DNA from: Faucicola osloensis_B
GTDB taxonomy: Bacteria; Pseudomonadota; Gammaproteobacteria; Pseudomonadales; Moraxellaceae
Length of the DNA stretch: 64,000 bases
NCBI GenBank assembly: GCA_964211495.1
Contig: CAXORL010000001.1
Coordinates: 372,001 to 436,000, forward strand
Direction of reading: 5' to 3'
In this document: piece after piece, positions 26,801 to 35,968 of the stretch
Layout: the number at the start of each line of letters is the position of its first letter
How positions within the stretch are numbered: position 1 is the stretch's first letter
Position numbers and translations under genes: made by a program
The notes under the pieces: generated by a model
Database searches by the model: none
What the model was told of the DNA's origin: nothing
The model's input: the letters and a program-made list of their open reading frames with translations, nothing else

Positions 26801-27889
26801 ATGAAGATTTTATATGTAATTACCGGACTAGGTCAAGGTGGCGCAGAGCGAGTAGTTTGTGACCTAGCTGATAAAATGCATCAGCGGGGACATAGTGTTA
26901 AAATCGCTTATCTGACTGGAGATGTTTTAACAAAGCCTCGTTACCAAGAAATTGAATTAATCAAAATTAATTTAAATAGTTTGCGGTTATTTCCTCTTGC
27001 TTATATTAAACTGTCTAAAATAATTAAAAATTTTGAACCAGATGTTGTTCATTCACATATGGTACATGCTAATATTTTTACGCGCCTTCTTCGAATCACT
27101 ACCTCTATTAAGAAACTTATTTGTACTGCACATAATAGTGATGAAGGTGGGGGATCGAGAATGCTTGCGTACAGATTTACACATAATCTAGCTGATTTAA
27201 CTACTAATGTTAGTAATGAAGCAGTACAATCATTTATCGAAAAAAAAGCAGTACCAGGCTCAGATATCATCACAACATATAATGGAATAGATCTGAGTAG
27301 GTTTTTTTATAACTCGGAAGCCAAGAATAAAATTCTGAATGAACTTAATATAAATACAAATTCTTATTTGATTCTAGCAGTAGGACGTTTTAGTGAGCAG
27401 AAGGATTATCCAAATTTATTGCACGCTTTTAAAATTTTAAAAAATAAGAGTCTTGTAGATATTAAATTAATTATTGCCGGGGATGGGGAACTACGTTCAG
27501 AAATTGAAAAAATTATTGATGAATTGGGTTTAAAGCAAAACATTCATTTATTAGGAAGACGCAATGATATCCCAGATTTAATGAGTGCTGCAGATTTATT
27601 TGTATTATCATCTAAGTACGAAGGATTTGGCTTAGTTGTTGCTGAGGCGATGGCATGCAAGACTTTAGTCGTTGCTACAGATTGTGGAGGAGTTGCTGAA
27701 GTTTTAAATAATGATCAATTCTTAGTACCTTCATCAAACTCAAATGTATTAGCAGAAAAAATGTATTATGCCTTGACCCTCTCTCAGGAAGAAAAAAATA
27801 AGAATATTATAAAAAACTTATGTCATATAGAGAAAAATTTTTCATTAGAAAAAATAATTGAAAAATGGATATATATATATGATAAATAA
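26801..27889 (+). CDS. Family 4 glycosyltransferase of the capsule locus
   Basis: The 362-residue enzyme has a clear GT4 layout: YVITGLGQGGAERVVCDLAD near the N-terminus, DVVHSHMVHANI, LAVGRFSEQKDYPNLLHAF at the start of the donor domain, and SSKYEGFGLVVAEAMACKTLVVATDCGG with the EX7E retaining motif. It transfers a sugar to the growing lipid-linked repeat unit. Donor unknown. A 56-nt gap precedes it, and its end overlaps the wzy start. Confidence 0.88.
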   Translation: MKILYVITGLGQGGAERVVCDLADKMHQRGHSVKIAYLTGDVLTKPRYQEIELIKINLNSLRLFPLAYIKLSKIIKNFEPDVVHSHMVHANIFTRLLRITTSIKKLICTAHNSDEGGGSRMLAYRFTHNLADLTTNVSNEAVQSFIEKKAVPGSDIITTYNGIDLSRFFYNSEAKNKILNELNINTNSYLILAVGRFSEQKDYPNLLHAFKILKNKSLVDIKLIIAGDGELRSEIEKIIDELGLKQNIHLLGRRNDIPDLMSAADLFVLSSKYEGFGLVVAEAMACKTLVVATDCGGVAEVLNNDQFLVPSSNSNVLAEKMYYALTLSQEEKNKNIIKNLCHIEKNFSLEKIIEKWIYIYDK

Positions 27890-28949
27890 TATTTTAAAAA
27901 GAGTATCAAATAAAGCTTTGTTTTTGTGTATTGTTTACTTGTTTTTTTTAAAGGTTTTTTTTTATTTTTTAATAAAAAATGATTATATCTCTTTTGGGTT
28001 GGGTGGTGGTAGCGACGCAAATTATTATCATGACTATGCTTTGGGTTATATTGATTTAGCAGTAAATTTTTGGCCTGTCATTCTAAGATTTTTTAATGAT
28101 ATTGGCTTCTATTCTCGTGATGGAATTTCGTATTTATTTTTGTTTATAAATTTATTTACAATTCCTTTTTTAGTGGGTAAATTATCTGGTCTTAATTTCC
28201 AAAAAAGTCAGAAGTATTACCTTTATAGTGTTCTAGTATGTCTAATCTATCCTACACTTTTTTTCTTTACATTCGATATTTACCGTGATGAATTTATGGT
28301 GCTCTCCTTTTTGGTAGGGTGCTTAATTGTGAAAAAATGTTTAAGTCGTTCGAATTTTATTTCCTTTTCTTATTTTTATATCCTTGCTATTTTAATAGGG
28401 GTTTTTTTGTTGGCTTTGCGTCCTTATCTAGGTTACGCATTTTTACTAGCTTTGGTTTTATGGAAAATTAAGCTCACAAAAAAACGTATTTTTTTATTTG
28501 CTGTTTTATATTTCTTTGCATTGTTTATAGCGAATTATATTGGCGTTCTTGATAGTTTAACAGAATATCGTTCTGGTTTTGAGGAAGGTCAGGCTGGCTC
28601 TACATTAGGTTTAGACTTCTCTAATCCCGTAATGTTTATTCCTAATTTTATTTTAAGTGCATTAGGACAGCTTTTTGGCTTATATATTACCAACCCTTTA
28701 GCTATGATTTTGCTTTTGATAGAAACTTTCCCTTTTTTCATTATGTTAAAATATGTAATTAAAAATATTAAAATGGCAGATAGTTTTATACGATTTTTGT
28801 TAATATTTTTTGTAATTTATGGAAGTGTCTGGTTAATTGGTAATGACAATTTAGGTACAGCCGTAAGACTACGTATGTATAATTATTTTGCTATTTACAT
28901 CAGCTTTTTTTATATTTTGAATTTGAAAAAACAACAGGGGATTAAATGA
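27879..28949 (+). CDS. wzy: Capsule repeat-unit polymerase Wzy (predicted)
   Basis: This 356-residue protein has about 10-11 hydrophobic segments and a larger polar loop near residues 190-230 (ITEYRSGFEEGQAGST-like region), as expected for Wzy, which polymerises repeat units at the periplasmic face. Wzy proteins share little sequence, so the call depends on topology and on being the only such gene in the locus. ATG 27879 with GGA 8 nt upstream is preferred over TTG 27858. The overlap with the preceding glycosyltransferase is then 11 nt. It is one of the most AT-rich genes here. Confidence 0.78.
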   Translation: MINNILKRVSNKALFLCIVYLFFLKVFFYFLIKNDYISFGLGGGSDANYYHDYALGYIDLAVNFWPVILRFFNDIGFYSRDGISYLFLFINLFTIPFLVGKLSGLNFQKSQKYYLYSVLVCLIYPTLFFFTFDIYRDEFMVLSFLVGCLIVKKCLSRSNFISFSYFYILAILIGVFLLALRPYLGYAFLLALVLWKIKLTKKRIFLFAVLYFFALFIANYIGVLDSLTEYRSGFEEGQAGSTLGLDFSNPVMFIPNFILSALGQLFGLYITNPLAMILLLIETFPFFIMLKYVIKNIKMADSFIRFLLIFFVIYGSVWLIGNDNLGTAVRLRMYNYFAIYISFFYILNLKKQQGIK

Positions 28950-30076
28950 AAATTGTTATTATTGGTACTGTTGCCTCTAGTCTTTACACCTTTCGTAAAG
29001 ATTTAATTTTATCTTTAATTGATAGAGGGTGTAAAGTTTACGCCTTCACCTCAGATAGTGAGGAAATAGAACTTACTAAAATTTCATTATTAGGTGCGAT
29101 TCCTGTATTTTATAAACTTAGTCGAGGTGGTCTTAACCCTTATGAAGATTTATCTAACACGATAAGTCTTTATAAAAAAATCAAAAAAATTCAGCCCGAT
29201 GTCGTCTTCAGTTATTTTATCAAACCTGTCATCTATGGCACGCTCGCTGCCAAGCTTGCTAAAGTGCCCAAAAAAATTGCCATGATAGAAGGCTTAGGCT
29301 TCGCCTTTACTGAGCAACCAGAGGGCTACTCAAGAAAAGCCAAAATCGTACAACAAGTGCAAGTCGCTCTGTTCAAACTAGCTTTGCCATTGGCAGATAA
29401 AGTAATCTTTCTTAACCCAGATGACCCGATTGATTTATTAAAATCACACCACATTGGCGTTAAAAAAATTGAGGTTTTGGGTGGCATTGGCTTGAGTCTA
29501 AAAGACTATCCATATCAGCCGATTAGTTTGGAATCTCAAACAAGATTTTTATTTATTGCTCGATTGATACGAGAAAAAGGAATTTTTGACTTTGTCGAAG
29601 CTGCTAAAATAGTGAAAAAAATCTATCCAAATGTGATTTTCACAGTGTTAGGTGGTATTGATGAACACGCACACGGGGCAATGACAAAATTTCAATTAGA
29701 TGAATTAGTTCAATCCAATATTATAGAATATCCAGGGCAGGTTAATAATGTGTCTGAATGGATAACTAATAGCCATATTTTTGTATTGCCGTCCTACTAT
29801 CGCGAAGGAGTGCCACGCAGTACCCAAGAAGCGATGGCAGTCGGGCGGGCTATTATCACCACTGATGTGCCTGGTTGCCGAGAGACGGTAGTTGATGGGC
29901 TGAATGGCTTTCTTGTACCAAAGTGGAATCCGCAGGCCTTAGCCGAGAAAATGATTTATTTCATCGAAAACCCAGAACAAATTCAAGTAATGGGTGAAGA
30001 AAGCTATAAAATAGCCCAAGAAAAATTTGATGCTCGAAAGGTCAATGAGCGACTACTAAAAATTTTAGGAGTATAA
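28946..30076 (+). CDS. Family 4 glycosyltransferase (PglA-like) of the capsule locus
   Basis: This 376-residue GT-B enzyme has YKLSRGGLNPYEDLS and DVVFSYFIKPVIYG in the acceptor domain and FLFIARLIREKGIFDFVEAA plus SYYREGVPRSTQEAMAVGRAIITTD in the donor domain. That EGVPRS variant of the EX7E motif is typical of PglA/WbpH-like enzymes that act on the sugar placed by the PglC-type transferase just downstream. It may therefore add the second sugar. The start overlaps wzy by 4 nt. Base composition changes inside the gene: the first 250 bp are AT-rich like wzy, and the later part returns toward the genome average. Confidence 0.86.
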   Translation: MKIVIIGTVASSLYTFRKDLILSLIDRGCKVYAFTSDSEEIELTKISLLGAIPVFYKLSRGGLNPYEDLSNTISLYKKIKKIQPDVVFSYFIKPVIYGTLAAKLAKVPKKIAMIEGLGFAFTEQPEGYSRKAKIVQQVQVALFKLALPLADKVIFLNPDDPIDLLKSHHIGVKKIEVLGGIGLSLKDYPYQPISLESQTRFLFIARLIREKGIFDFVEAAKIVKKIYPNVIFTVLGGIDEHAHGAMTKFQLDELVQSNIIEYPGQVNNVSEWITNSHIFVLPSYYREGVPRSTQEAMAVGRAIITTDVPGCRETVVDGLNGFLVPKWNPQALAEKMIYFIENPEQIQVMGEESYKIAQEKFDARKVNERLLKILGV

Positions 30077-30676
30077 ATGCTAAAACGTGCCTTTGATATC
30101 GCTGCTTCTACTTCTGCCCTTGTCGTGCTATCGCCTGTACTCGCTATTACGGCGTATAAAGTCAAAAAAGAACTGGGTTCACCTGTGCTATTTCGTCAAA
30201 CTCGTCCAGGCTTGCATGGCAAGCCATTTGAGATGATTAAGTTTCGTACCATGAAAGATGTGACTGATAAAGAGGGTAACGCGCTGCCCGATAGCGAACG
30301 CTTGACAGAATTTGGTAAAAAACTGCGTGCCAGTAGCCTTGATGAGTTGCCCGAACTTTGGAATGTGCTCAAAGGAGATATGAGTTTGGTTGGTCCTAGA
30401 CCTTTACTCATGGAATATTTACCTTTATACAATGCCGAACAAGCCAAACGTCACAACGTGCGTCCAGGGGTAACAGGTTACGCCCAAGTCAATGGTCGCA
30501 ATAGTTTAAGTTGGGAAGATAAGTTCAAGCTTGATACATGGTATGTTGAGCATCAGTCATTGTGGTTAGATATGAAAATCTTGCTAAAAACCGTCAAAAA
30601 AGTCATTATCAAAGATGGTATCAGTGCCGAGGGTGAAGCAACGATGACAAAATTTACAGGTTCACAGGTGATTTAA
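30077..30676 (+). CDS. pglC: Initiating phosphoglycosyl transferase (PglC/ItrB type)
   Basis: This 199-residue monotopic phosphoglycosyl transferase has one N-terminal hydrophobic re-entrant helix (FDIAASTSALVVLSPVLAIT), the FEMIKFRTM motif, the catalytic Asp-Glu in SLDELPELWN, and GDMSLVGPRPLL plus RHNVRPGVTGYAQV. It transfers a phospho-sugar, probably QuiNAc4NAc/diNAcBac phosphate, to undecaprenyl phosphate to start each repeat unit. The short form without extra N-terminal helices is that of PglC, and its neighbours pglD and pglE agree with this. AGGAGT lies 6 nt before ATG. Confidence 0.93.
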   Translation: MLKRAFDIAASTSALVVLSPVLAITAYKVKKELGSPVLFRQTRPGLHGKPFEMIKFRTMKDVTDKEGNALPDSERLTEFGKKLRASSLDELPELWNVLKGDMSLVGPRPLLMEYLPLYNAEQAKRHNVRPGVTGYAQVNGRNSLSWEDKFKLDTWYVEHQSLWLDMKILLKTVKKVIIKDGISAEGEATMTKFTGSQVI

Positions 30677-31329
30677 TGATGTCACAATTAATTGGTATCT
30701 ATGGTGCAAGCGGTTTTGGTAAAGAAGTCATGCCGTTAGTCAGACAACATTACTCCCAGCTAGATCAAGACAATATTATTTTTATTGATGATAGTGGTAG
30801 ACTTGAACAACTTGATGGTTATAGAGTTTTAACTTATCAGCAGTTTATGCAGCATCCTGCAACCCAAAAAGCCGTTACTATTGCTATTGCTGATAGCCAA
30901 GTTCGTGAAAAACTGAATGCCAAACTTGTACAAGATAATATTGAAATTATTAATGTGATAGCCAATAACGCTCTACAATATGACAACATCAATATGGGTA
31001 AAGGCAGTATTATTTGTGGTTTTGTTCACCTGACGTCCAATATCAAAATTGGAAAAGGTTTTCATGCCAATATTTATAGTTATATTGCCCATGATTGTGT
31101 GATTGGTGATTTTGTTACTTTTGCGCCACGGGTTAGTTGCAATGGCAATGTGCACATCGAAGATCATGCTTACATTGGAACAGGCGCGGTGCTACGTCAA
31201 GGTACACCAGACAAGCCATTAATAATTGGTAAAGGCGCTATCGTTGGCATGGGTGCCGTCGTCACTAAAGATGTACCCGCTGGCGTAACTGTCGTCGGCA
31301 ATCCTGCAAGACCTTTGATCAAAAACTAA
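30676..31329 (+). CDS. pglD: UDP-4-amino-sugar acyltransferase (PglD/QhbB type)
   Basis: The 217-residue protein has an N-terminal Rossmann-like subdomain (IGIYGASGFGKEVMPLVRQ) and a C-terminal left-handed beta-helix built from hexapeptide repeats (from about residue 100, IGKGFHANIYSYIAHDCVIGDF, shown in part). The family's catalytic His is in SYIAHDCVIG. PglD acetylates the 4-amino group of UDP-4-amino-4,6-dideoxy-GlcNAc with acetyl-CoA; some Acinetobacter homologues transfer 3-hydroxybutyrate instead. It overlaps pglC by one base, with AGGTGA in front of its ATG. Confidence 0.88.
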   Translation: MMSQLIGIYGASGFGKEVMPLVRQHYSQLDQDNIIFIDDSGRLEQLDGYRVLTYQQFMQHPATQKAVTIAIADSQVREKLNAKLVQDNIEIINVIANNALQYDNINMGKGSIICGFVHLTSNIKIGKGFHANIYSYIAHDCVIGDFVTFAPRVSCNGNVHIEDHAYIGTGAVLRQGTPDKPLIIGKGAIVGMGAVVTKDVPAGVTVVGNPARPLIKN

Positions 31330-31372
31330 AAAAATCGTTAAGTTCATTTTCAAAAATATGAGAATATAAAAC

Positions 31373-32587
31373 ATGTTAAACACCCAGTTTTCACCCTGGC
31401 CTAGCTTTACCCAAGAAGAAGCCGATGCCGTCTCGCAAGTCTTACTGTCCAATAAAGTCAACTACTGGACGGGCATAGAATGTCGAGAGTTTGAAAAAGA
31501 ATTTGCCGCATGGGCAGGGACAGACTATGCAGTGGCGCTGGCAAATGGTACATTAGCACTCGATGTTGCGTTACAAGCCATGGGTATTGGCGAGGGTGAC
31601 GAAGTGATTGTGACGCCCCGTAGTTTTATTGCCAGTGTGTCAACCGTTGTCAATGCTGGCGCAATACCGGTGTTTGCAGATGTAGATAACAATACGGGTA
31701 ATATTTCTGCCACGACAATTGTACCAAAAATCACAGATAAGACCAAAGCCATCATTTGCGTGCATCTAGCTGGCTGGCCTTGCGATATGGATGCGATTAT
31801 GGCACTTGCCAAGCAGCATAACCTATGGGTCATCGAAGACTGTGCGCAGGCGCATGGCGCCAAGTACAAAGGTAAACCAGTGGGTAGTATTGGTCACGTT
31901 GGTGCTTGGAGTTTTTGTCAAGATAAAATCATGACCACAGGCGGCGAAGGTGGTATGGTTACCACCAATGACAAAGCCTTATGGCAAAAAATGTGGGAGT
32001 ATAAAGACCACGGTAAAAACTACGATAGCATTTATCATAAACAACATCCACCGGGTTTTCGTTGGTTACATGACAGCTTTGGCACCAATTGGCGCATGAT
32101 GGAAATGCAAGCGGTGATTGGTCGTATTCAGCTTAAAAAAATGGTAGAGTGGACCAAGATTCGTACACAAAACGCCAAGATTTTGCGTGATGCTCTAACA
32201 CAATTTGCAGGTGAGCAACAATTTTTACGCATACCAGATATAGAATTTCACCAAGTCATAGGTAGCGATTCTGTCCATGCGTATTATAAATACTATGTAT
32301 ATGTGAGACCTAAAAACTTGCCAGAGAATATCAATCGAGATAGTATTTTAAATGTGCTTAATGAGAAAAAAATTCCTTGTTTCTCTGGCTCTTGTTCAGA
32401 AATTTATTTAGAAAAAGCATTTGACAATCATCCATCGCGTCCCAACGCGCGATTGACAGTTGCTAAAGAATTAGGGGAAACAAGCTTGATGTTTTTAATA
32501 CACCCGACATTGACAACAAATGAGATGCAAACGATTGCGACTACCACGGTTGATGTACTAACCACGCTATTCAATGCCAATACATAA
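31373..32587 (+). CDS. pglE: UDP-4-keto-6-deoxy-GlcNAc aminotransferase (PglE/QhbA type)
   Basis: This 404-residue PLP-dependent DegT-family enzyme has the cofactor lysine in WSFCQDKIMTTGGEGGM, the CVHLAGWPCDMD strand and EDCAQAHGA. The N-terminal NKVNYWTGIECREFEKEFA resembles PglE-like aminotransferases. It would aminate C4 of the product of the PglF-type dehydratase, giving the substrate of PglD. It sits 43 nt after pglD and 14 nt before the Wzi gene, so it is part of the same operon. Its composition is close to the genome average, unlike the central capsule genes. Confidence 0.9.
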   Translation: MLNTQFSPWPSFTQEEADAVSQVLLSNKVNYWTGIECREFEKEFAAWAGTDYAVALANGTLALDVALQAMGIGEGDEVIVTPRSFIASVSTVVNAGAIPVFADVDNNTGNISATTIVPKITDKTKAIICVHLAGWPCDMDAIMALAKQHNLWVIEDCAQAHGAKYKGKPVGSIGHVGAWSFCQDKIMTTGGEGGMVTTNDKALWQKMWEYKDHGKNYDSIYHKQHPPGFRWLHDSFGTNWRMMEMQAVIGRIQLKKMVEWTKIRTQNAKILRDALTQFAGEQQFLRIPDIEFHQVIGSDSVHAYYKYYVYVRPKNLPENINRDSILNVLNEKKIPCFSGSCSEIYLEKAFDNHPSRPNARLTVAKELGETSLMFLIHPTLTTNEMQTIATTTVDVLTTLFNANT

Positions 32588-32601
32588 ATTGTGAGCCTCG
32601 T

Positions 32602-34038
32602 ATGACAAATAAAACGGTTAAATATCTCTCATTGGGTGTATTACTTGGACTTTCGCAATTAAGTCAGGCAGGTCAATTAGTTCAAATTGATAGTGAGCTA
32701 CGTCAAACACTTGAGATTTTAAAAATCAACGGCGTTCTAAATGTTGATATATCAACATGGCCGATTAGTTCAGAAGCCATACAGACAGCCTTAAGCCAAG
32801 CACAGCCCAAATCAAATAATGATAAACTGTTACTGGGTAAAGTTAAACAAAAGCTTGAAACCAACGATGTATCCAAGCTACAAATAGTGAGCAACGTGAA
32901 TGGTGAAGAGCGCGCTGTGTTTAGCGGATTTAATACAGAAGGCAATACGGTGACGCCTTTGGGTGTTAGTATTTCTCATAGTCATGCGGGTGAGAACATT
33001 GATTATAAAATTCAAGGCACCTTAAATGTCGATGATGATGAGCCTAGCAAGTCATCTAATCTTGATGGCAGCTATATCGGTACCAAATTAGGTAATCATC
33101 GCATTGCCTTTGGCAGTATTCCTGTATGGTGGGGCAACGGGGTTGATGGCAGTTTAATTCGCAGTGATGCGGCTAGACCTGTCACGGGCTTTTTAATGCA
33201 GCGCGCCAATAATACCCCCATTAATTTTCCTGTATTATCGAAACTGGGTAATTTTAATTACCAAATTACTGCCGGTCAATTACAAGACTATAAAGCAGAG
33301 CCTCACACCAAATTGATTGGCATGCGGGCGAGTTTTCAACCCCATGAAGCCTTTCAAATCGGCGCATCGCGTTCCTTGATGTGGGGTGGCGATAATAAGT
33401 CAGAAAGCCTAAAGTCTTTAGGTAAGGCTTTAATCGGTAAATATGATAATGGCGGCGAAGCGGAAGATCCCTCAAACCAAATCGCAGGCATCGATGCACA
33501 GCTAAATTTAAAACCCTTGGTGAATTTGCCGGTGAGTGTCTATGGCGAATTCATTGGGGAAGATGAAGCAGGGGGTTTGCCAAGTAAACACGCTTATTTG
33601 GCAGGTTTAAAAGGTACGATCCCGCTGTTGCAGCAACCTTGGTTGTGGCATGCAGAATGGGCGAATACTTATTATGACCTTGATAAAACCAATACTATTT
33701 ACACCCATAGCATTTATAAAGATGGTTATTATCAAGAGGGCTTGCCGCTAGGTCATCCGATTGGTGGCGATGGTGAAATCATTAGTGTGGGATTATCAGG
33801 TAATATTAACGCTAACAACCAGCTCGGGTTAAAATACGCCAACGCCAAAGTCAATCAATCTAATCAAGTGATTAATTCAGCCTTTGCAACCAAGCAAGAT
33901 TTGGATATTGTCGAAGCCGATTGGAAACATAAATATAATGAAAAAACCTCGGTTAAACTGGGTATTTGGGGTAAAAAAGACAGCATCAGCGATGATAAAG
34001 ATGCGGGTGGTAATTTGGTGTTAGAGTATAGCTACTAA
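32602..34038 (+). CDS. wzi: Wzi-family outer-membrane capsule assembly protein
   Basis: The 478-residue protein starts with a signal peptide (cleavage near SQAGQL). A helical region follows (about residues 30-100), then a long stretch of alternating beta strands ending in LVLEYSY, a typical outer-membrane barrel C-terminus. WPISSEAIQTALSQA, GSIPVWWGNGVDGSLI and ASRSLMWGGD are characteristic of Wzi/OmpW-like capsule assembly proteins (PF14052). Wzi is a surface lectin that helps capsule attach to or organise on the cell surface. Here it is the last gene of the capsule operon, followed by a strong terminator. Confidence 0.88.
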   Translation: MTNKTVKYLSLGVLLGLSQLSQAGQLVQIDSELRQTLEILKINGVLNVDISTWPISSEAIQTALSQAQPKSNNDKLLLGKVKQKLETNDVSKLQIVSNVNGEERAVFSGFNTEGNTVTPLGVSISHSHAGENIDYKIQGTLNVDDDEPSKSSNLDGSYIGTKLGNHRIAFGSIPVWWGNGVDGSLIRSDAARPVTGFLMQRANNTPINFPVLSKLGNFNYQITAGQLQDYKAEPHTKLIGMRASFQPHEAFQIGASRSLMWGGDNKSESLKSLGKALIGKYDNGGEAEDPSNQIAGIDAQLNLKPLVNLPVSVYGEFIGEDEAGGLPSKHAYLAGLKGTIPLLQQPWLWHAEWANTYYDLDKTNTIYTHSIYKDGYYQEGLPLGHPIGGDGEIISVGLSGNINANNQLGLKYANAKVNQSNQVINSAFATKQDLDIVEADWKHKYNEKTSVKLGIWGKKDSISDDKDAGGNLVLEYSY

Positions 34039-34045
34039 TTTTGAG

Positions 34046-34080
34046 TCATAAAAAAGAGCCGTAAGGCTCTTTTTATGATT
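34046..34080. terminator. Bidirectional terminator ending the capsule operon and fpr
   Basis: AAAAAGAGCC (34051-34060) and GGCTCTTTTT (34065-34074) form a perfect 10-bp stem with loop GTAA. The flanks (TCAT and ATGA) extend it with one bulge. Genes converge on it from both sides. Confidence 0.9.
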
Positions 34081-34108
34081 TTACGGCTTAGCTTTTACTG
34101 TTTAACTT

Positions 34109-34885
34109 TTACTGCTCAACAAAAGCACGTTCAACCACATAATCACCTGTGCCACCCATACGAGGCGATGGTTTAAGACCAAATTCATCGAGTAGTGCTG
34201 CCACGTCTTTATTCATAGATGGACTACCACAAATCATTGCGCGGTCATCGCTTGGATTGATGGGTGGTAATCCGATGTCTTGGAATAACTTGCCTGATTT
34301 CATTAAATCAGTCATACGCCCTTCATTGCGGAACGGCTCACGCGTGACGGTGGGGTAATAGATGAGTTTATCTTTAACGTATTCACCCAGTAGCTCATCT
34401 TCAAACAAGTCTTTTTCAAACATCTCACGGTAACCTAGTTCACTCACATAACGTACACCATGCACCACGATAACTTTCTCAAAACGCTCATACACTTCTG
34501 GGTCACGGACAAGTGATAAAAATGGTGCCAACCCTGTACCCGTTGCTAGCATATACAAGTGTTTGCCAGGGTTTAGGTCATCAAGCACGAGGGTGCCGGT
34601 TGGTTTTTTGCTCACCAATAATTTATCACCCACTTTGATATGCTGTAAAATCGACGTTAAAGGACCATCTTGGACTTTGATAGAATAAAATTCGAGCTCT
34701 TCATCATAGTTGGTGCTGGCAATAGAGTAGGCACGCATCAAAGGTTTTCCATTGACTTCCAGACCAATCATGGCAAATTCACCATTGCGAAAACGTAAAC
34801 CTGCATTACGGGTAGTTTTTAGGGTAAATAATGTGTCATTCCAATGATGCACATAGGTAACGGTTTCTTCATAAAATTTTGACAT
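34109..34885 (-). CDS. fpr: Ferredoxin/flavodoxin-NADP+ reductase
   Basis: This 258-residue flavoprotein has the FAD motif RAYSIAST, the NADPH-binding GTGLAPFLSL and the C-terminal GTGDYVVERAFVEQ. Length and tail match the gammaproteobacterial Fpr (258 residues, Pseudomonas type), which exchanges electrons between NADPH and ferredoxin or flavodoxin and helps in oxidative-stress and iron metabolism. I prefer ATG 34885 (MSKFYEET) over the upstream ATG at 34909 because it matches family length. An AAGG lies 11 nt upstream. Confidence 0.93.
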   Translation of the reverse strand: MSKFYEETVTYVHHWNDTLFTLKTTRNAGLRFRNGEFAMIGLEVNGKPLMRAYSIASTNYDEELEFYSIKVQDGPLTSILQHIKVGDKLLVSKKPTGTLVLDDLNPGKHLYMLATGTGLAPFLSLVRDPEVYERFEKVIVVHGVRYVSELGYREMFEKDLFEDELLGEYVKDKLIYYPTVTREPFRNEGRMTDLMKSGKLFQDIGLPPINPSDDRAMICGSPSMNKDVAALLDEFGLKPSPRMGGTGDYVVERAFVEQ

Positions 34886-35062
34886 AGCGCCCAACCTTGT
34901 ATTGGTCATAGATAAAATTAAAAGTGAATAAAGGATAAAAAAAGCGGGTTAATATTGACATTCTGGGGCGATATGATAGCAAATTTTTGATGATTTAGTC
35001 GAATTTGGGCGTAAAAAAATGGCATAATCATAGTTTAAAATATCATATTTTAACGACCCATT

Positions 35063-35794
35063 ATGTTACCACAACAAATTACCCTGCCGATTATCGGCAT
35101 TGTGAACTCCCCACTTAAACAAAAGTTTGGCACGCCTCGCCAGCCCAATCTTGTCGATATCAACGCTACTATCAGCATGTTGCCACCCTACAATGTGCCC
35201 AGTGCTTTTGAAGGCATTGCGCAATTTAGTCATCTTTGGATTATATGGCAATTTCATCAAAATCGAATCAATACCAATCAGTCAAATTTTCAGCCCACAG
35301 TCCGTCCACCCAGACTTGGCGGCAACCAAAAAATAGGGGTTTTTGCCAGTCGAAGTATGTATCGACCGGCAAATATTGGATTGTCAGTGGTCAAATTTTC
35401 GCATATAGAAAACAGTGAGGACGGCTTGAAGCTGCATATCATCGGCGGTGATATGATAGATGGCACGCCAGTCATTGATATCAAACCATATTTGCCTTAT
35501 AGCGATAGTATCGATGATGCGATTGCTGGGTATGCCAGCCAAAAACCCATCATCAAGTCGGTGCATTGGCATCCAGATTTATTGCAGGATTTATCGCATA
35601 TTGCAATAAAAAGTCAACTGAATCAAACAGATTGGCAAACCATCGAGCAACTCATTGCGCAAGACCCTAGACCTGCCTATCGACAACAAGAGCTTAATAC
35701 CCCATTTGTCATGCGTTATCAAAATGTCGATGTTCATTTTAGCCAGATAGCGGATAGTGTTTTGCAAATTCAAGCGATTGAGCTATTAAACTAA
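35063..35794 (+). CDS. trmO: tRNA (t6A37) N6-methyltransferase TrmO (TsaA/YaeB)
   Basis: The 243-residue protein belongs to the UPF0066/TsaA family. KQKFGTPRQPNLV near the start, FSHLWIIWQFHQN, and the conserved RPNRIGLS-like element (YRPANIGLSVVKF) and DMIDGTPVIDIKPYLPYSD are visible. TrmO uses S-adenosylmethionine to methylate t6A at position 37 of tRNA-Thr(GGU), giving m6t6A. The C-terminal extension (TrmO_C) is present. It is a single gene with no partner. Confidence 0.93.
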   Translation: MLPQQITLPIIGIVNSPLKQKFGTPRQPNLVDINATISMLPPYNVPSAFEGIAQFSHLWIIWQFHQNRINTNQSNFQPTVRPPRLGGNQKIGVFASRSMYRPANIGLSVVKFSHIENSEDGLKLHIIGGDMIDGTPVIDIKPYLPYSDSIDDAIAGYASQKPIIKSVHWHPDLLQDLSHIAIKSQLNQTDWQTIEQLIAQDPRPAYRQQELNTPFVMRYQNVDVHFSQIADSVLQIQAIELLN

Positions 35795-35968
35795 GCCATA
35801 ACATGGATAATGCCGAAGTTTTTACCTAGCAGTATGTTGCTAAACTGTTTCAAAAATTTTTACTTATTCACAAAATACTGACTATATAACGTGATTATTC
35901 GCTATATTTTTTTTGGTTATTTAGTATGATATGGGCTGTATTTTACTTAGATAACGTTAGGACACCGT

